Source of the DNA: an uncultured Collinsella sp.
Lineage (GTDB): Bacteria > Actinomycetota > Coriobacteriia > Coriobacteriales > Coriobacteriaceae
DNA length: 47,896 bases
Assembly (NCBI GenBank): GCA_902489945.1
Contig: CABUBZ010000005.1
Coordinates: 1 to 47,896 of the forward strand
Direction: 5' to 3'
In this document: positions 24,776 to 32,908 of the stretch, in pieces
Layout of the letters: every line of letters starts with the position of its first letter
Position numbering within the stretch: position 1 is the first letter of the stretch
Notes under the pieces: model-generated
What the model was told of the DNA's origin: nothing
The model's input: only the letters and a program-made list of their open reading frames with translations
Databases searched by the model: none
Program-made: the position numbers and the translations under genes

Positions 24776-25987
24776 ATGCTGTCTGTTGACGAGCAAATGC
24801 GTATCATCACCTCGGGCGCCGCGCAGATCGTTCCCGAGGCCGACCTTCGCAAGAAGCTTGAGAAGGGCGAGCCCCTCAACATCAAGCTCGGCGTCGACCC
24901 CACCAGCCCCGACCTGCACCTGGGCCATGCCGTGCCGCTGCGCAAGATGCGCCAGTTCCAGGACCTGGGCCACAACGTCACCCTTATCATCGGCAACGGC
25001 ACCGCGCTGATCGGCGATCCCTCGGGCAAGAACTCCACGCGTCCGCAGCTTTCGCAGGAGCAGATCGAGGCCAACGCCGAGACCTACGTGAGCCAGGCCA
25101 TGAAGATCCTGGATCCCGAGAAGACCACCATCGTGCACAACGGTGACTGGATCCTTTCGATGGACCTGGCCGGTCTGCTGCAGGTATGCTCCAAGTTCAC
25201 CGTCGCCCGCATTCTTGAGCGCGACGACTTTACTAAGCGCTACCAGTCTCAGACGCCGATCGCCCTGCACGAGTTCCTGTACCCCGTGATGCAGGCCTTC
25301 GACTCCGTTCAGATCAAGGCCGACGTGGAGATGGGCGGCACCGACCAGCTCTTCAACCTGCTCGCTGGTCGCGAGCTCATGGAGAAGATGGGTATGGAGC
25401 CCCAGATCGCGCTCACCATGCCGCTGCTCGAGGGCACCGATGGCGTTCGTAAGATGTCCAAGTCCTATGGCAACTACATCGGCCTGACCGACGCCCCCAA
25501 GGATATGTTCGGCAAGACCATGTCCATCCCCGACGAGATGATCGGCAAGTACTATCGTCTGGCCAGCTCGCTCACCCCGGCCGAGGTCGACAAGATCGAC
25601 GCCGCCCTGGCCGATGGTTCTGCCGACCCCTACGAGCTCAAGCGCGCTCTGGGCCGCGACCTGTGCGACACCTACCACGGCGCCGGTGCCGGCGACGAGG
25701 CTCAGGCCGAGTTCGACCGCGTGTTCAAGGAGGGCCAGCTCGCCGACTTCCCCGAGAAGCACGTTGAGCCGACCGTCAACGACGAGGGCCAGATCTACCT
25801 CGCCGGCCTGCTCAAGGACCTGGGTCTTTCGGCGAGCGCCGGCCAGGCCCGTCGCGATATCGACGGCGGCGGCGTCAAGATCAACGGCAAGGCCGTGGCT
25901 CCCAAGAGCTATAACATCGATCCCAGCGCCCTCAAGCTGGGCGACACCCTCTCCGTAGGCAAGCGCAAGGGCTTTAAGTTGGTCTAA
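24776..25987 (+). CDS. tyrS: Tyrosyl-tRNA synthetase
   Basis: 403 residues, class I synthetase. HIGH motif DLHLGHAVPL, KMSKS motif VRKMSKSYGNYIG, and a C-terminal S4 RNA-binding domain (LSASAGQARRDIDGGGVKIN). The HLGH form and insertion pattern point to the TyrZ/TyrS2 branch. ATG 24776 follows AAAGGAGGAT; the frame is open to 24680 but lacks a better start. No T-box was seen in the short leader. Confidence 0.95.
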   Translation: MLSVDEQMRIITSGAAQIVPEADLRKKLEKGEPLNIKLGVDPTSPDLHLGHAVPLRKMRQFQDLGHNVTLIIGNGTALIGDPSGKNSTRPQLSQEQIEANAETYVSQAMKILDPEKTTIVHNGDWILSMDLAGLLQVCSKFTVARILERDDFTKRYQSQTPIALHEFLYPVMQAFDSVQIKADVEMGGTDQLFNLLAGRELMEKMGMEPQIALTMPLLEGTDGVRKMSKSYGNYIGLTDAPKDMFGKTMSIPDEMIGKYYRLASSLTPAEVDKIDAALADGSADPYELKRALGRDLCDTYHGAGAGDEAQAEFDRVFKEGQLADFPEKHVEPTVNDEGQIYLAGLLKDLGLSASAGQARRDIDGGGVKINGKAVAPKSYNIDPSALKLGDTLSVGKRKGFKLV

Positions 25988-26014
25988 CGAGCGAGTTGAC
26001 CTCACAAGTGCAAT

Positions 26015-26051
26015 AAGGCCGCAGCCGGGAATCCCGACTGCGGCCTTTTTT
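26015..26051 (+). terminator. Terminator of tyrS
   Basis: AAGGCCGCAG (26015-26024) and CTGCGGCCTT (26038-26047) with a nested CGGGA/TCCCG, followed by a run of T. A classic intrinsic terminator. Confidence 0.93.
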
Positions 26052-26136
26052 GGTTACGACGATCCCTTGGGGACGGAGGGATCATTTGGCGGTGCCGTTA
26101 AGCGGAAGGGGTGTTAGCGGGGCTTCCTTTTGGGCA

Positions 26137-26190
26137 TACAATGGCTATTGGCTTGCTGCGGTGAAGGTCTGTCCGCTCCGCAGCTTTTTT
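26137..26190 (+). promoter_or_regulatory. ade leader: promoter -10 plus attenuator-like terminator
   Basis: TACAAT (26137-26142) is a likely -10. About 13 bases later GCTGCGG (26155-26161) and CCGCAGC (26178-26184) form a stem followed by six T (26185-26190), still 20 bases before the ade start. Since tyrS already has its own terminator, this one seems placed to stop ade transcription early. I see no conserved purine-riboswitch core. Confidence 0.55.
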
Positions 26191-26210
26191 CTACGGTTAA
26201 AGGAGTATGT

Positions 26211-28031
26211 ATGTCCGTTGAGGTCATGAGGACTGTGATCGAGGCCGCCGAGGGCCGCGTGCCCGTCGACACGCTGTTTACCAATGCGCAGATCGTCGAC
26301 GTGTATGGCCAGCGTGTGGCGCCCGGTAGCGTTGCCGTCAAGGACGGTGTGATCGTCGGCGTGCTCTACGACGGTCGCGACGATGCCGCCGGCGCCTACG
26401 AGGCGACCGAGGTTATCGACTGCCAGGGTCGCTATATCGCCCCCGGCTTTATCGACGGACATCTGCATATCGAGTCCTCGAACATCCGTCCCGCCGAGTA
26501 TGCGCGCATGGCGGCGACGCGCGGCACCACCACTGCCATCGCCGACAGCCACGAGATCGCCAACGTTTCCGGCCTGGACGGCCTGCGCTTTATGATCGAG
26601 GACGGCCGTCGCGCCCCCATTTCCATCAAGTACATGATGCCCTCGTGCGTGCCCGCGCTGCCCGATGAGCAGGCCGGTGCCGTCATTACCGCCGCCGATA
26701 TGCAGGCGTTTTTTGCCGAGCATCCGGGCGACGTTTTTGGCCTCGGCGAGATGATGAACCTGCCGGGCGTCTTTATGGCCGATCCCGAGACCTGCGCTCG
26801 TATCGACGCTGCTAACCAGACGCCGTCCAAGCAAGTCGACGGCCATGCGCCACTTGTCGCCGGCAAGGACCTCAACGCCTATGCCGCGGCGGGCATTATC
26901 GCCGACCACGAGTCGACGATCCCCGAGGAGGCGCTCGATAAGCTGTCCCGCGGCATGTATGTGATGCTGCGCGAGGGTACGTGAAGCCACGACCTTGCCA
27001 ACTTGTCGCCGATGCTGTTGGAGAACCCCGCCCGCGCCCGCCGCTGCTGTTTTGCGACCGACGACCGCGCTCCCTCCGATGCGCTTTCGACCGGCATGAT
27101 CGACAATGCCTGCCGCGTGGCTATCGAGGCCGGTATTGACCCCGTGGTTGCTATCTCTATGGCGTCCCTGTCCACGGCCGAGGCGTTTGGCCTGGACCAC
27201 GGTTGCCGCGACCCGCACGAGCTGCGTGGCGCCATCGCCCCGGGCAAGCGTGCCGACCTGCTGGTGCTCAACGACCTGACGTTTGCCACAGCTCCGCATC
27301 GTGTATATGCCGCCGGTGCGCTCGTGGCACAGGACGGCACTTTTGTGGGCGAGGTTGCGCCCGAGACCGCCGAGGTCGCAGCGCTTGCCGATGAACTGCG
27401 TGCTTCCGTTAAGCTGCCGAAGCTATCGCTCGACGTATTCGACTATGCCTTTAAGCCGGGCGAGGCTGTGATCGACGTGGTGCCGGGCAAGGCCATCACG
27501 GGCATGGTTCGTCCCGAGAACGCCGAGGGCCTGCGCCGCATTATGCTGATCGAGCGCCACGGCCGCGGCGTGTCGCTGCAGGCCGAGGGCGCCGATGGCG
27601 ACGGCCCCGCTGGCCTGGGCCTGGTCGGCAAGCACATCGGTCGCGGCTGGGTGCGTGGCTTTACCATCACCGGTGGCGCCATCGCCTCGACGATCGGTCA
27701 CGACTCGCACAACGTGTGCGTGGTGGGCGACAATGCGGCGGATATGATGGCTGCCGTTGAGGCCGTGGGCCAGGGCGGCCACGTGCTGGTGCGCAACGGC
27801 GAGGTCGTGGCGCGCATTCCGCTGGCGCTCGGTGGCCTTATGAGCGAAGGCACGGCCGAGGACGTTGCCGCGCAGCACGACGACTTTATGGTCAAGGCGC
27901 GCGCCATGGGTATTGAGCCGCCGCTCGACCCCATCATGGGCATCATCTTCCTGCCCCTGCCGGTCATCCCGACGCTTCGCATCCGCCCCGAGGGCATGTT
28001 CGACGTCACGACCTTCACCTACGCCGACTAG
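26211..28031 (+). pseudogene. ade: Adenine deaminase gene with one in-frame TGA
   Basis: One continuous frame of 606 sense positions, interrupted only by TGA at 26982-26984 (codon 258). Before it: GFIDGHLHIESS (metal HxH) and TATIADSHEIANV-like segments. After it: CCFATDDRAPSDAL (catalytic Asp region), ISMASLSTAEAFGLDH, the APGKRADLLVLND segment and a full C-terminal domain. Around the TGA the reading is MLREGT-stop-SHDLANL, which matches the family pattern REGSAxxDL, so the stop replaces one residue with no frame loss. The enzyme converts adenine to hypoxanthine. Either a nonsense mutation, a sequencing error, read-through, or selenocysteine; total length (~606) is full size. AAGGAG precedes ATG 26211. 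Confidence 0.8.
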
Positions 28032-28075
28032 TCATCGGGGACGTTCTTAAACGACTAGTCATCGGGGACACTCTT
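28026..28075. repeat. GGGGAC-type repeat, left arm (two tandem units)
   Basis: Two tandem units beginning GACTAGTCATCGGGGAC (28026 and 28053), followed by GTTCTTAAAC and ACTCTT respectively. The first unit overlaps the stop codon of ade. The whole segment recurs, inverted and with two base changes per unit, at 29097-29141, so the HAD gene 28238-29032 lies between inverted copies. Confidence 0.85.
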
Positions 28076-28102
28076 TGGCGGGCTGCTTGACGCCGCGACC
28101 GT

Positions 28103-28139
28103 AGGACCTCTGGCATGTGTGAGCTATTTGCCAGGTCCT
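28103..28139 (+). terminator. Possible terminator hairpin after ade
   Basis: AGGACC-TC-TGGCA (28103-28115) pairs with TGCCAGGTCCT (28129-28139) with a two-base bulge. Only a short TTGT follows, so termination efficiency is doubtful. Confidence 0.4.
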
Positions 28140-28170
28140 TGTAACGTTTACGCCCGCGGAGTCTTATTTG

Positions 28171-28232
28171 AGCTCCCTTTGGGTACGTTGGAATCGGATA
28201 CGCGTTCGATTCCAACAAGCCCGAAGGGAGCT
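28171..28232 (+). promoter_or_regulatory. Long leader hairpin covering the ribosome site of the HAD gene
   Basis: AGCTCCCTTTGGG (28171-28183) pairs with CCCGAAGGGAGCT (28220-28232), and TTGGAATCG (28188-28196) with CGATTCCAA (28207-28215). The ribosome site AAGGGAG (28224-28230) of the next gene is inside the stem, and TTTT follows. It could act as an attenuator or as a translation-blocking structure. Confidence 0.6.
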
Positions 28233-28237
28233 TTTCT

Positions 28238-29032
28238 ATGTTTAAACTGATTGCATCCGATATGGACGGCACACTGCTTGACGAAAACGGCCAGGTGCCT
28301 CCCGAGACCTACGAACTGATTCTGGCGCTACACGAGCATGGCGTGCATTTCGCCGCATCGTCAGGTCGTCGCTACGATCGCCTGTGCGAGTTCTTTGCGC
28401 CCGTTCGTGACAAGATGGACTTTGTCGCCGCTAACGGCGCCCAGGTCTACGCCGACGGTAAGATGGTAGACCGTGAGGTGTATTCCCACCTGGCGATTCG
28501 AAGGCTCGCCCAAGCCGTCAGGACGTTTCCCAATCTGCATCTTGCGCTCTTTGACCGAACCAAGTCCTTCCTGCTCGATGACGAGTGCAAGTTCGTGCGT
28601 GAGGTCGATAAGGACCTTCCCAATGCCGAGCGCATTTGGGAGCTGCCCGATCCCAGCGTAAATATCATCAAAGCGAGTATCTTTTGCGACGACAGTGCGG
28701 TTATGGACAGTGCGTACGTGCTACAGCGCGAACTTGGTCAGCTCTTTACTTTTGCGCCTTCGGGCAACGCGTGGATCGATGCCATGCAGCCCGGTGTGTC
28801 GAAGGCCTCGGGTATCGCGCAGCTCGCGGAGCATTACGGCATTGGACGCGACGAGGTCATGGCGTTTGGCGACTCGATGAACGACTACGAGATCATTCGC
28901 TTTGTCGGCACAGGCTGCGCGATGGAAAACGCGCGCCCCGCGCTCAAGGCGGTGGCCGATCGCGTCGTAGGCTGCAACCGCGACCACGCCGTTCAGCATG
29001 AGCTCCGTCGCGTGCTGGAGAGTCTCTCCTAA
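28238..29032 (+). CDS. Cof-type HAD-IIB hydrolase
   Basis: 264 residues. HAD motif I is LIASDMDGTLLDENGQ, motif II FAASSGRRYDR, and motif IV GDEVMAFGDSMNDYEI-like (VMAFGDSMNDYEII). The C2B cap is typical of Cof phosphatases, which dephosphorylate sugar phosphates, FMN or pyridoxal phosphate; substrate unknown. It is bracketed by inverted repeats and has a hairpin over its ribosome site. Confidence 0.88.
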   Translation: MFKLIASDMDGTLLDENGQVPPETYELILALHEHGVHFAASSGRRYDRLCEFFAPVRDKMDFVAANGAQVYADGKMVDREVYSHLAIRRLAQAVRTFPNLHLALFDRTKSFLLDDECKFVREVDKDLPNAERIWELPDPSVNIIKASIFCDDSAVMDSAYVLQRELGQLFTFAPSGNAWIDAMQPGVSKASGIAQLAEHYGIGRDEVMAFGDSMNDYEIIRFVGTGCAMENARPALKAVADRVVGCNRDHAVQHELRRVLESLS

Positions 29033-29033
29033 T

Positions 29034-29141
29034 CCGGCAGATGGGGACGTTCTTTTTCTGCCGGCAGTGGGGGACAGTCCTTGCAGCTTTTTGCGAAGAG
29101 TGTCCCCAGTGACTAGTCGTTTAAGAACGTCCCCAGTGACT
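29034..29141. repeat. GGGGAC-type repeat cluster, right side
   Basis: Three nested features: CCGGCAG/CTGCCGG (29034-29040, 29058-29064) enclosing GGGGACGTTCTTTTT; GGGGACA/TGTCCCC (about 29070-29106); and the inverted copy (29097-29141) of the repeat at 28026-28075. No coding capacity. Confidence 0.85.
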
Positions 29142-29150
29142 GACCAATGA

Positions 29151-29993
29151 CTAAGCGAGGGCGGCCATGATGGTGCGGGCGACGCCGTCGTGGTCGTTGT
29201 CGTATTCGGTGATAGCGTCGGCGGCCTCGCGGTCTTCGAGCTCGGCGTTGATCATTGCCATGCCGTGGCCCGCTGCCTGCAGCATGGGGATGTCGTTGAT
29301 GTTGTCGCCGAACGCCCAGGCGTCGGCGAGACGCTCGCCCAGATGCTCACATAGCCACGTGAGGGCCGTTCCCTTGGTGGCGCCCTTACCCATGACCTCG
29401 ATATTCATGGTGTAAGAACGCGTGACCTCAATGCCTCCGAGCGTGTCGAGCGCCGCCGCGATGGCGTCGCGATCGGCCGGGTTGTGCCAGTACATGGCGA
29501 TGCGTTCGAGCGTCTCGACCTCGTCGATCTTGCTGTCGATATCCATGTCGATCGGTGTTCGTGTGCGCTTAAGCGAAGCCGCGATGTAGGGGTCGCCGCC
29601 GCAGAATTCGTCCAGGCGCGTGTAGAGCGAGCGGGGGAGGAAGCACTGCCCGTCCGCAAAGATATCGAAGGTCACATCGTGGCCGGCTGCAATGCTATGG
29701 ACGCGGTGGGCGATGGCGCGGTCGAGCGGTCGGCTCAAAATGCGCGTGGCACGCGAGACATCGGTGGGCACAACGTCGTCGAGCTGCCAGACGCTGGCAC
29801 CGTTGGCGCAGACCGCGTAGTGTACGGCGGGGTGGGCGAGGATGGGCTCAAAGATGCCCGACAGAGGACGCCCCGTGCAGGGTACAAACTCAATCCCACG
29901 TCGAGCGAGTTCGTCGAGCATTGCCCAGGTGGCGTCGCTCATCTGCTTATCACTCGTCAGCAGCGTTCCATCCATATCGGAAAACACAATCAT
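29151..29993 (-). CDS. Cof-type HAD-IIB hydrolase
   Basis: 280 residues, a second Cof-type phosphatase, convergent with the first. Motif I is IVFSDMDGTLLTSDKQ, motif II FVPCTGRPLSGI, the lysine motif lies in MGKGATKGTALTWL and motif IV is ADAWAFGDNINDIPML. The ATG at 29993 is used because AAAGGA (30008-30003) is spaced 9 bases from it; the TTG at 30002 would abut the ribosome site. Substrate unknown; only distantly related to the neighbour. Confidence 0.87.
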   Translation of the reverse strand: MIVFSDMDGTLLTSDKQMSDATWAMLDELARRGIEFVPCTGRPLSGIFEPILAHPAVHYAVCANGASVWQLDDVVPTDVSRATRILSRPLDRAIAHRVHSIAAGHDVTFDIFADGQCFLPRSLYTRLDEFCGGDPYIAASLKRTRTPIDMDIDSKIDEVETLERIAMYWHNPADRDAIAAALDTLGGIEVTRSYTMNIEVMGKGATKGTALTWLCEHLGERLADAWAFGDNINDIPMLQAAGHGMAMINAELEDREAADAITEYDNDHDGVARTIMAALA

Positions 29994-30018
29994 TCGCTGC
30001 AATCCTTTCTACTGGCAT

Positions 30019-30057
30019 AAAAAGCGTGGCCGAGGGCGGTGATGCCCTGGCCACGCT
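30019..30057 (-). terminator. Terminator of citrate synthase gene
   Basis: AGCGTGGCC and GGCCACGCT (30023-30031, 30049-30057) with a nested AGGGC/GCCCT, followed on the minus strand by TTTTT. Confidence 0.9.
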
Positions 30058-30080
30058 CGGGTTCTATAACGGTCTGCGTC

Positions 30081-31499
30081 CTAACGATCGGCGAGCGGCT
30101 TGTACTCCAGCGGCTCGATAACCGGGCGATACGCGGGACGGATGATGCGGTGCGCGCAGAAGAGCTCTTCCATGCGGTGCGCAGACCAGCCGGCCATGCG
30201 GGCGACGGCGAACAGCGGCGTAAAGAGCGTCTCGGGCACGCCGAGCATCTTATAGATAAAGCCCGTGTACAGGTCGATGTTGGCGCAGATGGGCTTGGTC
30301 ATGCCGTGATCGCGCATCACTTGCGGGGCCAGGCGCTCGATGCGCTCGATGAGTGCGAACTCTTCGCCCAAGTCCTTCTTGGCTGCCAGCGAGCGCGCGT
30401 AACGGCGGCAGACCTCGGCGCGCGGGTCGCTGAGCGTATAGACGGCGTGGCCCATGCCGTAGATGAGGCCCGTGCCGTCGAAGGCCTGCTTGTCGAGGAT
30501 CTTGCCCAGGTAGGCCGCGACCTCGTCCTCGTCCTCCCAGTTGGAGACATGCGCGCGGATGTCCTCGTGCATAGACACGACCTTGGCATTGGCACCGCCG
30601 TGGCGCGGGCCCTTGAGCGAGCCGATAGCCGCGGCGTAGGCGGAATACGGATCGGTGGCCGAAGACGACAGCACGCGGCAAGCGAAGGTAGAGTTGTTGC
30701 CGCCGCCGTGCTCGGCATGCAGCATGAGCATCACGTCGAGCAGCATGGCCTCATCGCGGGTGAACGCCATACCGCCGCGGAGCACCTGTAGGATGGTCTC
30801 GGCGGTGGAGAGGCCGGGCGTGGGGTGCGGCACGTGAACCTCGGAGCCGCGAAGCTTGGCGATCGAGGCCATGTGTGCGAAGGCGGCGATGCGCGGGAGA
30901 CGTGCGAGCATGGAAATAGCCACGTCGATCTCATGCTCGGGCGTGATCACGTCTGGTTCGGCATCGAAGGCGTAGAGCAGCAGCACGGCGCGCTGGAGCA
31001 CGTTCATGATGCTCGACGACACCGTGGTCATAGGGAACTCTTTGACGTACTCGTCGCTCAGATGTCTAAAGGCGCCCAGGCGCTCGCAAAAGCCGTCGAG
31101 CTCTTCCTTGTTGGGCAGCGAACCCGTGATAAGCAGATAGGCGACTTCCTCGTAGCCGTAGCGATTCTCGGCCTGGGCATTGTTGACCAGATCCTCGATG
31201 CTGTAGCCGCGAAGCGTGAGCTTGCCCTGATCGGGCACGACCTTTCCGTCGACCTTGTTGTAGCCGTGCACATCCGAGATGCGAGTGAGGCCCGCGACCA
31301 CGCCCGAGCCGTCGGCATTGCGCAGGCCGCGCTTGACATTGTGCTCAACAAACAGGCCCTCGTCATAAGGGTCGGTCGGCAGGCCGTGGTAGAGGCTTTC
31401 GCTCTCAGGCGAAATCTGGCGGCTTGCTTCGTAATCCAGAACCAGGCGGCTCAAGTGGTCATCGAAGCGGTAATAGATTTTCTTGGCGTCGTAGGCCAT
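30081..31499 (-). CDS. gltA: Citrate synthase
   Basis: 472 residues, somewhat longer than the usual 370-430 because of an N-terminal extension. Active-site motifs: LMLHAEHGGGNNSTFACR (His), IYGMGHAVYTLSDPRAEVC (catalytic His and Arg) and NIDLYTGFIYKMLGVP (Asp region). It condenses acetyl-CoA and oxaloacetate; the 2-methylcitrate branch cannot be excluded from sequence alone. GAGAGGAGC precedes ATG 31499. No other TCA gene is adjacent; the oxidative branch to glutamate is the likely use in an anaerobe. Confidence 0.93.
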   Translation of the reverse strand: MAYDAKKIYYRFDDHLSRLVLDYEASRQISPESESLYHGLPTDPYDEGLFVEHNVKRGLRNADGSGVVAGLTRISDVHGYNKVDGKVVPDQGKLTLRGYSIEDLVNNAQAENRYGYEEVAYLLITGSLPNKEELDGFCERLGAFRHLSDEYVKEFPMTTVSSSIMNVLQRAVLLLYAFDAEPDVITPEHEIDVAISMLARLPRIAAFAHMASIAKLRGSEVHVPHPTPGLSTAETILQVLRGGMAFTRDEAMLLDVMLMLHAEHGGGNNSTFACRVLSSSATDPYSAYAAAIGSLKGPRHGGANAKVVSMHEDIRAHVSNWEDEDEVAAYLGKILDKQAFDGTGLIYGMGHAVYTLSDPRAEVCRRYARSLAAKKDLGEEFALIERIERLAPQVMRDHGMTKPICANIDLYTGFIYKMLGVPETLFTPLFAVARMAGWSAHRMEELFCAHRIIRPAYRPVIEPLEYKPLADR

Positions 31500-31576
31500 G
31501 CGCGCTCCTCTCCGGGCCGCATCGGGGTGACTTGCATGGGCATGCGCGCGTCAGGCTATCCCCAGCGGCTTGCTCG

Positions 31577-31864
31577 CTACAGGCGGTACATAAAGTTGAA
31601 GACGTCCTCGCGCTGGATGGACACGTTGACGCCCGAAAGCTCGCCGGCCTCGGCCAGCGCCTTCTGCAGCTCGGCGAAGTCGAGCTTGGACTCGGCGGTA
31701 TCGGCCAGCATGGTCATGGTGAAGATGTCCTCGATAATGGACTGCGTGATGTCGCGGATGTCGACGTTGGCCTCGCCTAGGACACGGGTGACGCCGGCGA
31801 CGATGCCGGGGCGGTTCTTGCCAAGGACGGTGATGACGATACGGGAGGACGAGATCTCGGCCAT
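31577..31864 (-). CDS. ACT domain-containing protein (UPF0237 type)
   Basis: 95 residues, essentially one ACT domain: RIVITVLGKNRPGIVAGVTR, VDIRDITQSIIEDIFTM. Small stand-alone ACT proteins of this type are thought to bind amino acids or nucleotides as regulators. ATG 31864 with AAAGGG upstream gives the family N-terminus MAEISSSRIVI. It is upstream of gltA on the same strand (77-base gap) and may share its transcript. Confidence 0.85.
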   Translation of the reverse strand: MAEISSSRIVITVLGKNRPGIVAGVTRVLGEANVDIRDITQSIIEDIFTMTMLADTAESKLDFAELQKALAEAGELSGVNVSIQREDVFNFMYRL

Positions 31865-32044
31865 GGGAAACCCTTTCGCGTGGTTGCGGCGCGCGGGGCG
31901 CTCCGCTACGGTACAGTGTTCATCATTGTACCTGTCTGGCGCCAAAAGGGGTGTGCTTACTGCGGCGTTACACGTCTGCAACATGAGCGTAAGGGGGAAG
32001 GCCGTACGGGGAAGAGCCGTCTGGCGCGTGTCCGGCTCGTGTTG

Positions 32045-32108
32045 GGTTGATTTCCGATCTCAGCCGAACACATTGAGCGGACAGGCCGTTCCCGCAGTCA
32101 GCCGAACG
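32045..32108 (+). repeat. ~64-bp direct repeat, copy 1 (left edge of island)
   Basis: Begins GGTTGATTTCCGATCTCAGC and runs to about 32108. Copy 2 at 39360-39423 differs at two positions; copy 3 at 47842 runs off the window. A GC-rich hairpin (GCGGGG/CCCCGC, 32136-32152) follows. Copies 1 and 2 are in the same orientation and enclose the accessory island. Confidence 0.92.
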
Positions 32109-32203
32109 CCTCCGACGGCTGATTCCGAACTGGAAGCGGGGAGCATCCCCGCCCTTCGGTAGGGGATACCGCTCCGCGGCGCATGCCGCGGGCGCCGCCC
32201 CTG

Positions 32204-32647
32204 TCAGACCACCATGGCCTCGGTCGGGATGGCCCCCAGCACCGCCGCGTACTCGGTGGGGTAGAGCTGGCTGATCGTCTTCACGTCGCGTATGACGACA
32301 TTTCGGTCGTCCGGCTCGGTGACGCCGTAGCCGAACGCCTAGAGCGTCTCGATGGACTCCTAGATCCTCTGCTGGAACATGGGACCCGGATCGACCCTCA
32401 GCCCGAGGTACCCGCGCTAAAGGCATGGCGAGACGCGCAGCATGTTGTGGATTATGGAGATGGGCTCGATGTCGGTGTAGACGTTGAGCGTCACCATGGT
32501 GTCCTTGATGAACGAGCCCATCCCCTTCGCGTACGCCACCGAGTGTCTGATCGAGATCAGGCCCGTCTCGAAATCCACATCGCACCACCGAAGGCCGCAG
32601 ACCTCGCCGATTCGCATCCCCGTGTGCAGGGCGAGTACGACCGCCCT
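32204..32647 (-). pseudogene. Tyrosine recombinase remnant
   Basis: On the minus strand the frame reads VVLALHTGMRIGEVCGLRW, then CDVDFETGLISIRHSVAY, the arginine-box region of phage-type integrases. It then passes abruptly (GSFIKDT to MVTLNVYTDIEP) into what looks like the integrase C-terminal region, so the H-x-x-R box and most of the core seem deleted. The frame continues to TGA 32204-32206, broken by TAG at 32417, 32360 and 32339 and separated from the upstream XRE gene by TAG 32648, all in one frame. Not functional as read; it marks the island as once mobile. Confidence 0.75.
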
Positions 32648-32899
32648 CTAATCCTCGGCGGACCAATCGAGTCCGAACTCCTTTCGGGCATCCTCTTCGC
32701 TCATGACTTCGAGAAGGTCTCCGGGTTGGCAACGAAGGGCGAGGCATAGCTGCTCGAGTGTGTTGAAGCGAATGCCGCGAATATGCCCTTTTTTAATACG
32801 GGACAGGTTCACGGGCGTGGTTCCAATCCTTTCGGCAAGTTCGTTCGAGGAAATCTTTCGCTCGGCCATGATCTTGTCGAGGCGAACAATTACGGGCAT
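32648..32899 (-). CDS. XRE/Cro-type HTH regulator (YozG-like)
   Basis: 83 residues. A single helix-turn-helix: RLDKIMAERKISSNELAERI, TPVNLSRIKKGHIRG, then FNTLEQLCLALRCQPGDLLE. The small YozG-like XRE proteins are usually paired with a DUF2975 membrane protein, as here (9-base gap). The last residues (GLDWSAED) may derive from the recombinase, since the frame runs straight into its remnant after TAG. AAGGAA precedes ATG 32899. It probably represses the divergent promoter region at 33484-33508. Confidence 0.88.
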   Translation of the reverse strand: MPVIVRLDKIMAERKISSNELAERIGTTPVNLSRIKKGHIRGIRFNTLEQLCLALRCQPGDLLEVMSEEDARKEFGLDWSAED

Positions 32900-32908
32900 G
32901 GCGTTTCC

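Noticed and set aside
26143..26200. Purine riboswitch before ade
   Set aside because: No guanine/adenine riboswitch core or PreQ1 motif is recognisable and the leader before the terminator is too short.
26998..27021. SECIS element proving selenocysteine in adenine deaminase
   Set aside because: The stem is only 5 bp with a large loop and lies in GC-rich coding sequence; kept only as a weak hint within the TGA finding.
28080..28170. tRNA-like fold downstream of ade
   Set aside because: The hairpin AGGACC...GGTCCT has no anticodon, T-arm or acceptor consistent with a tRNA.
30825..32162. Plus-strand frame opposite gltA and the ACT gene
   Set aside because: Antisense shadow running into repeat sequence; no start site or family evidence.
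31968..32747. Arg/Pro/Gly-rich minus-strand frame across the island edge
   Set aside because: It overlaps the recombinase remnant in another frame, crosses the 64-bp repeat, and shows no domain.
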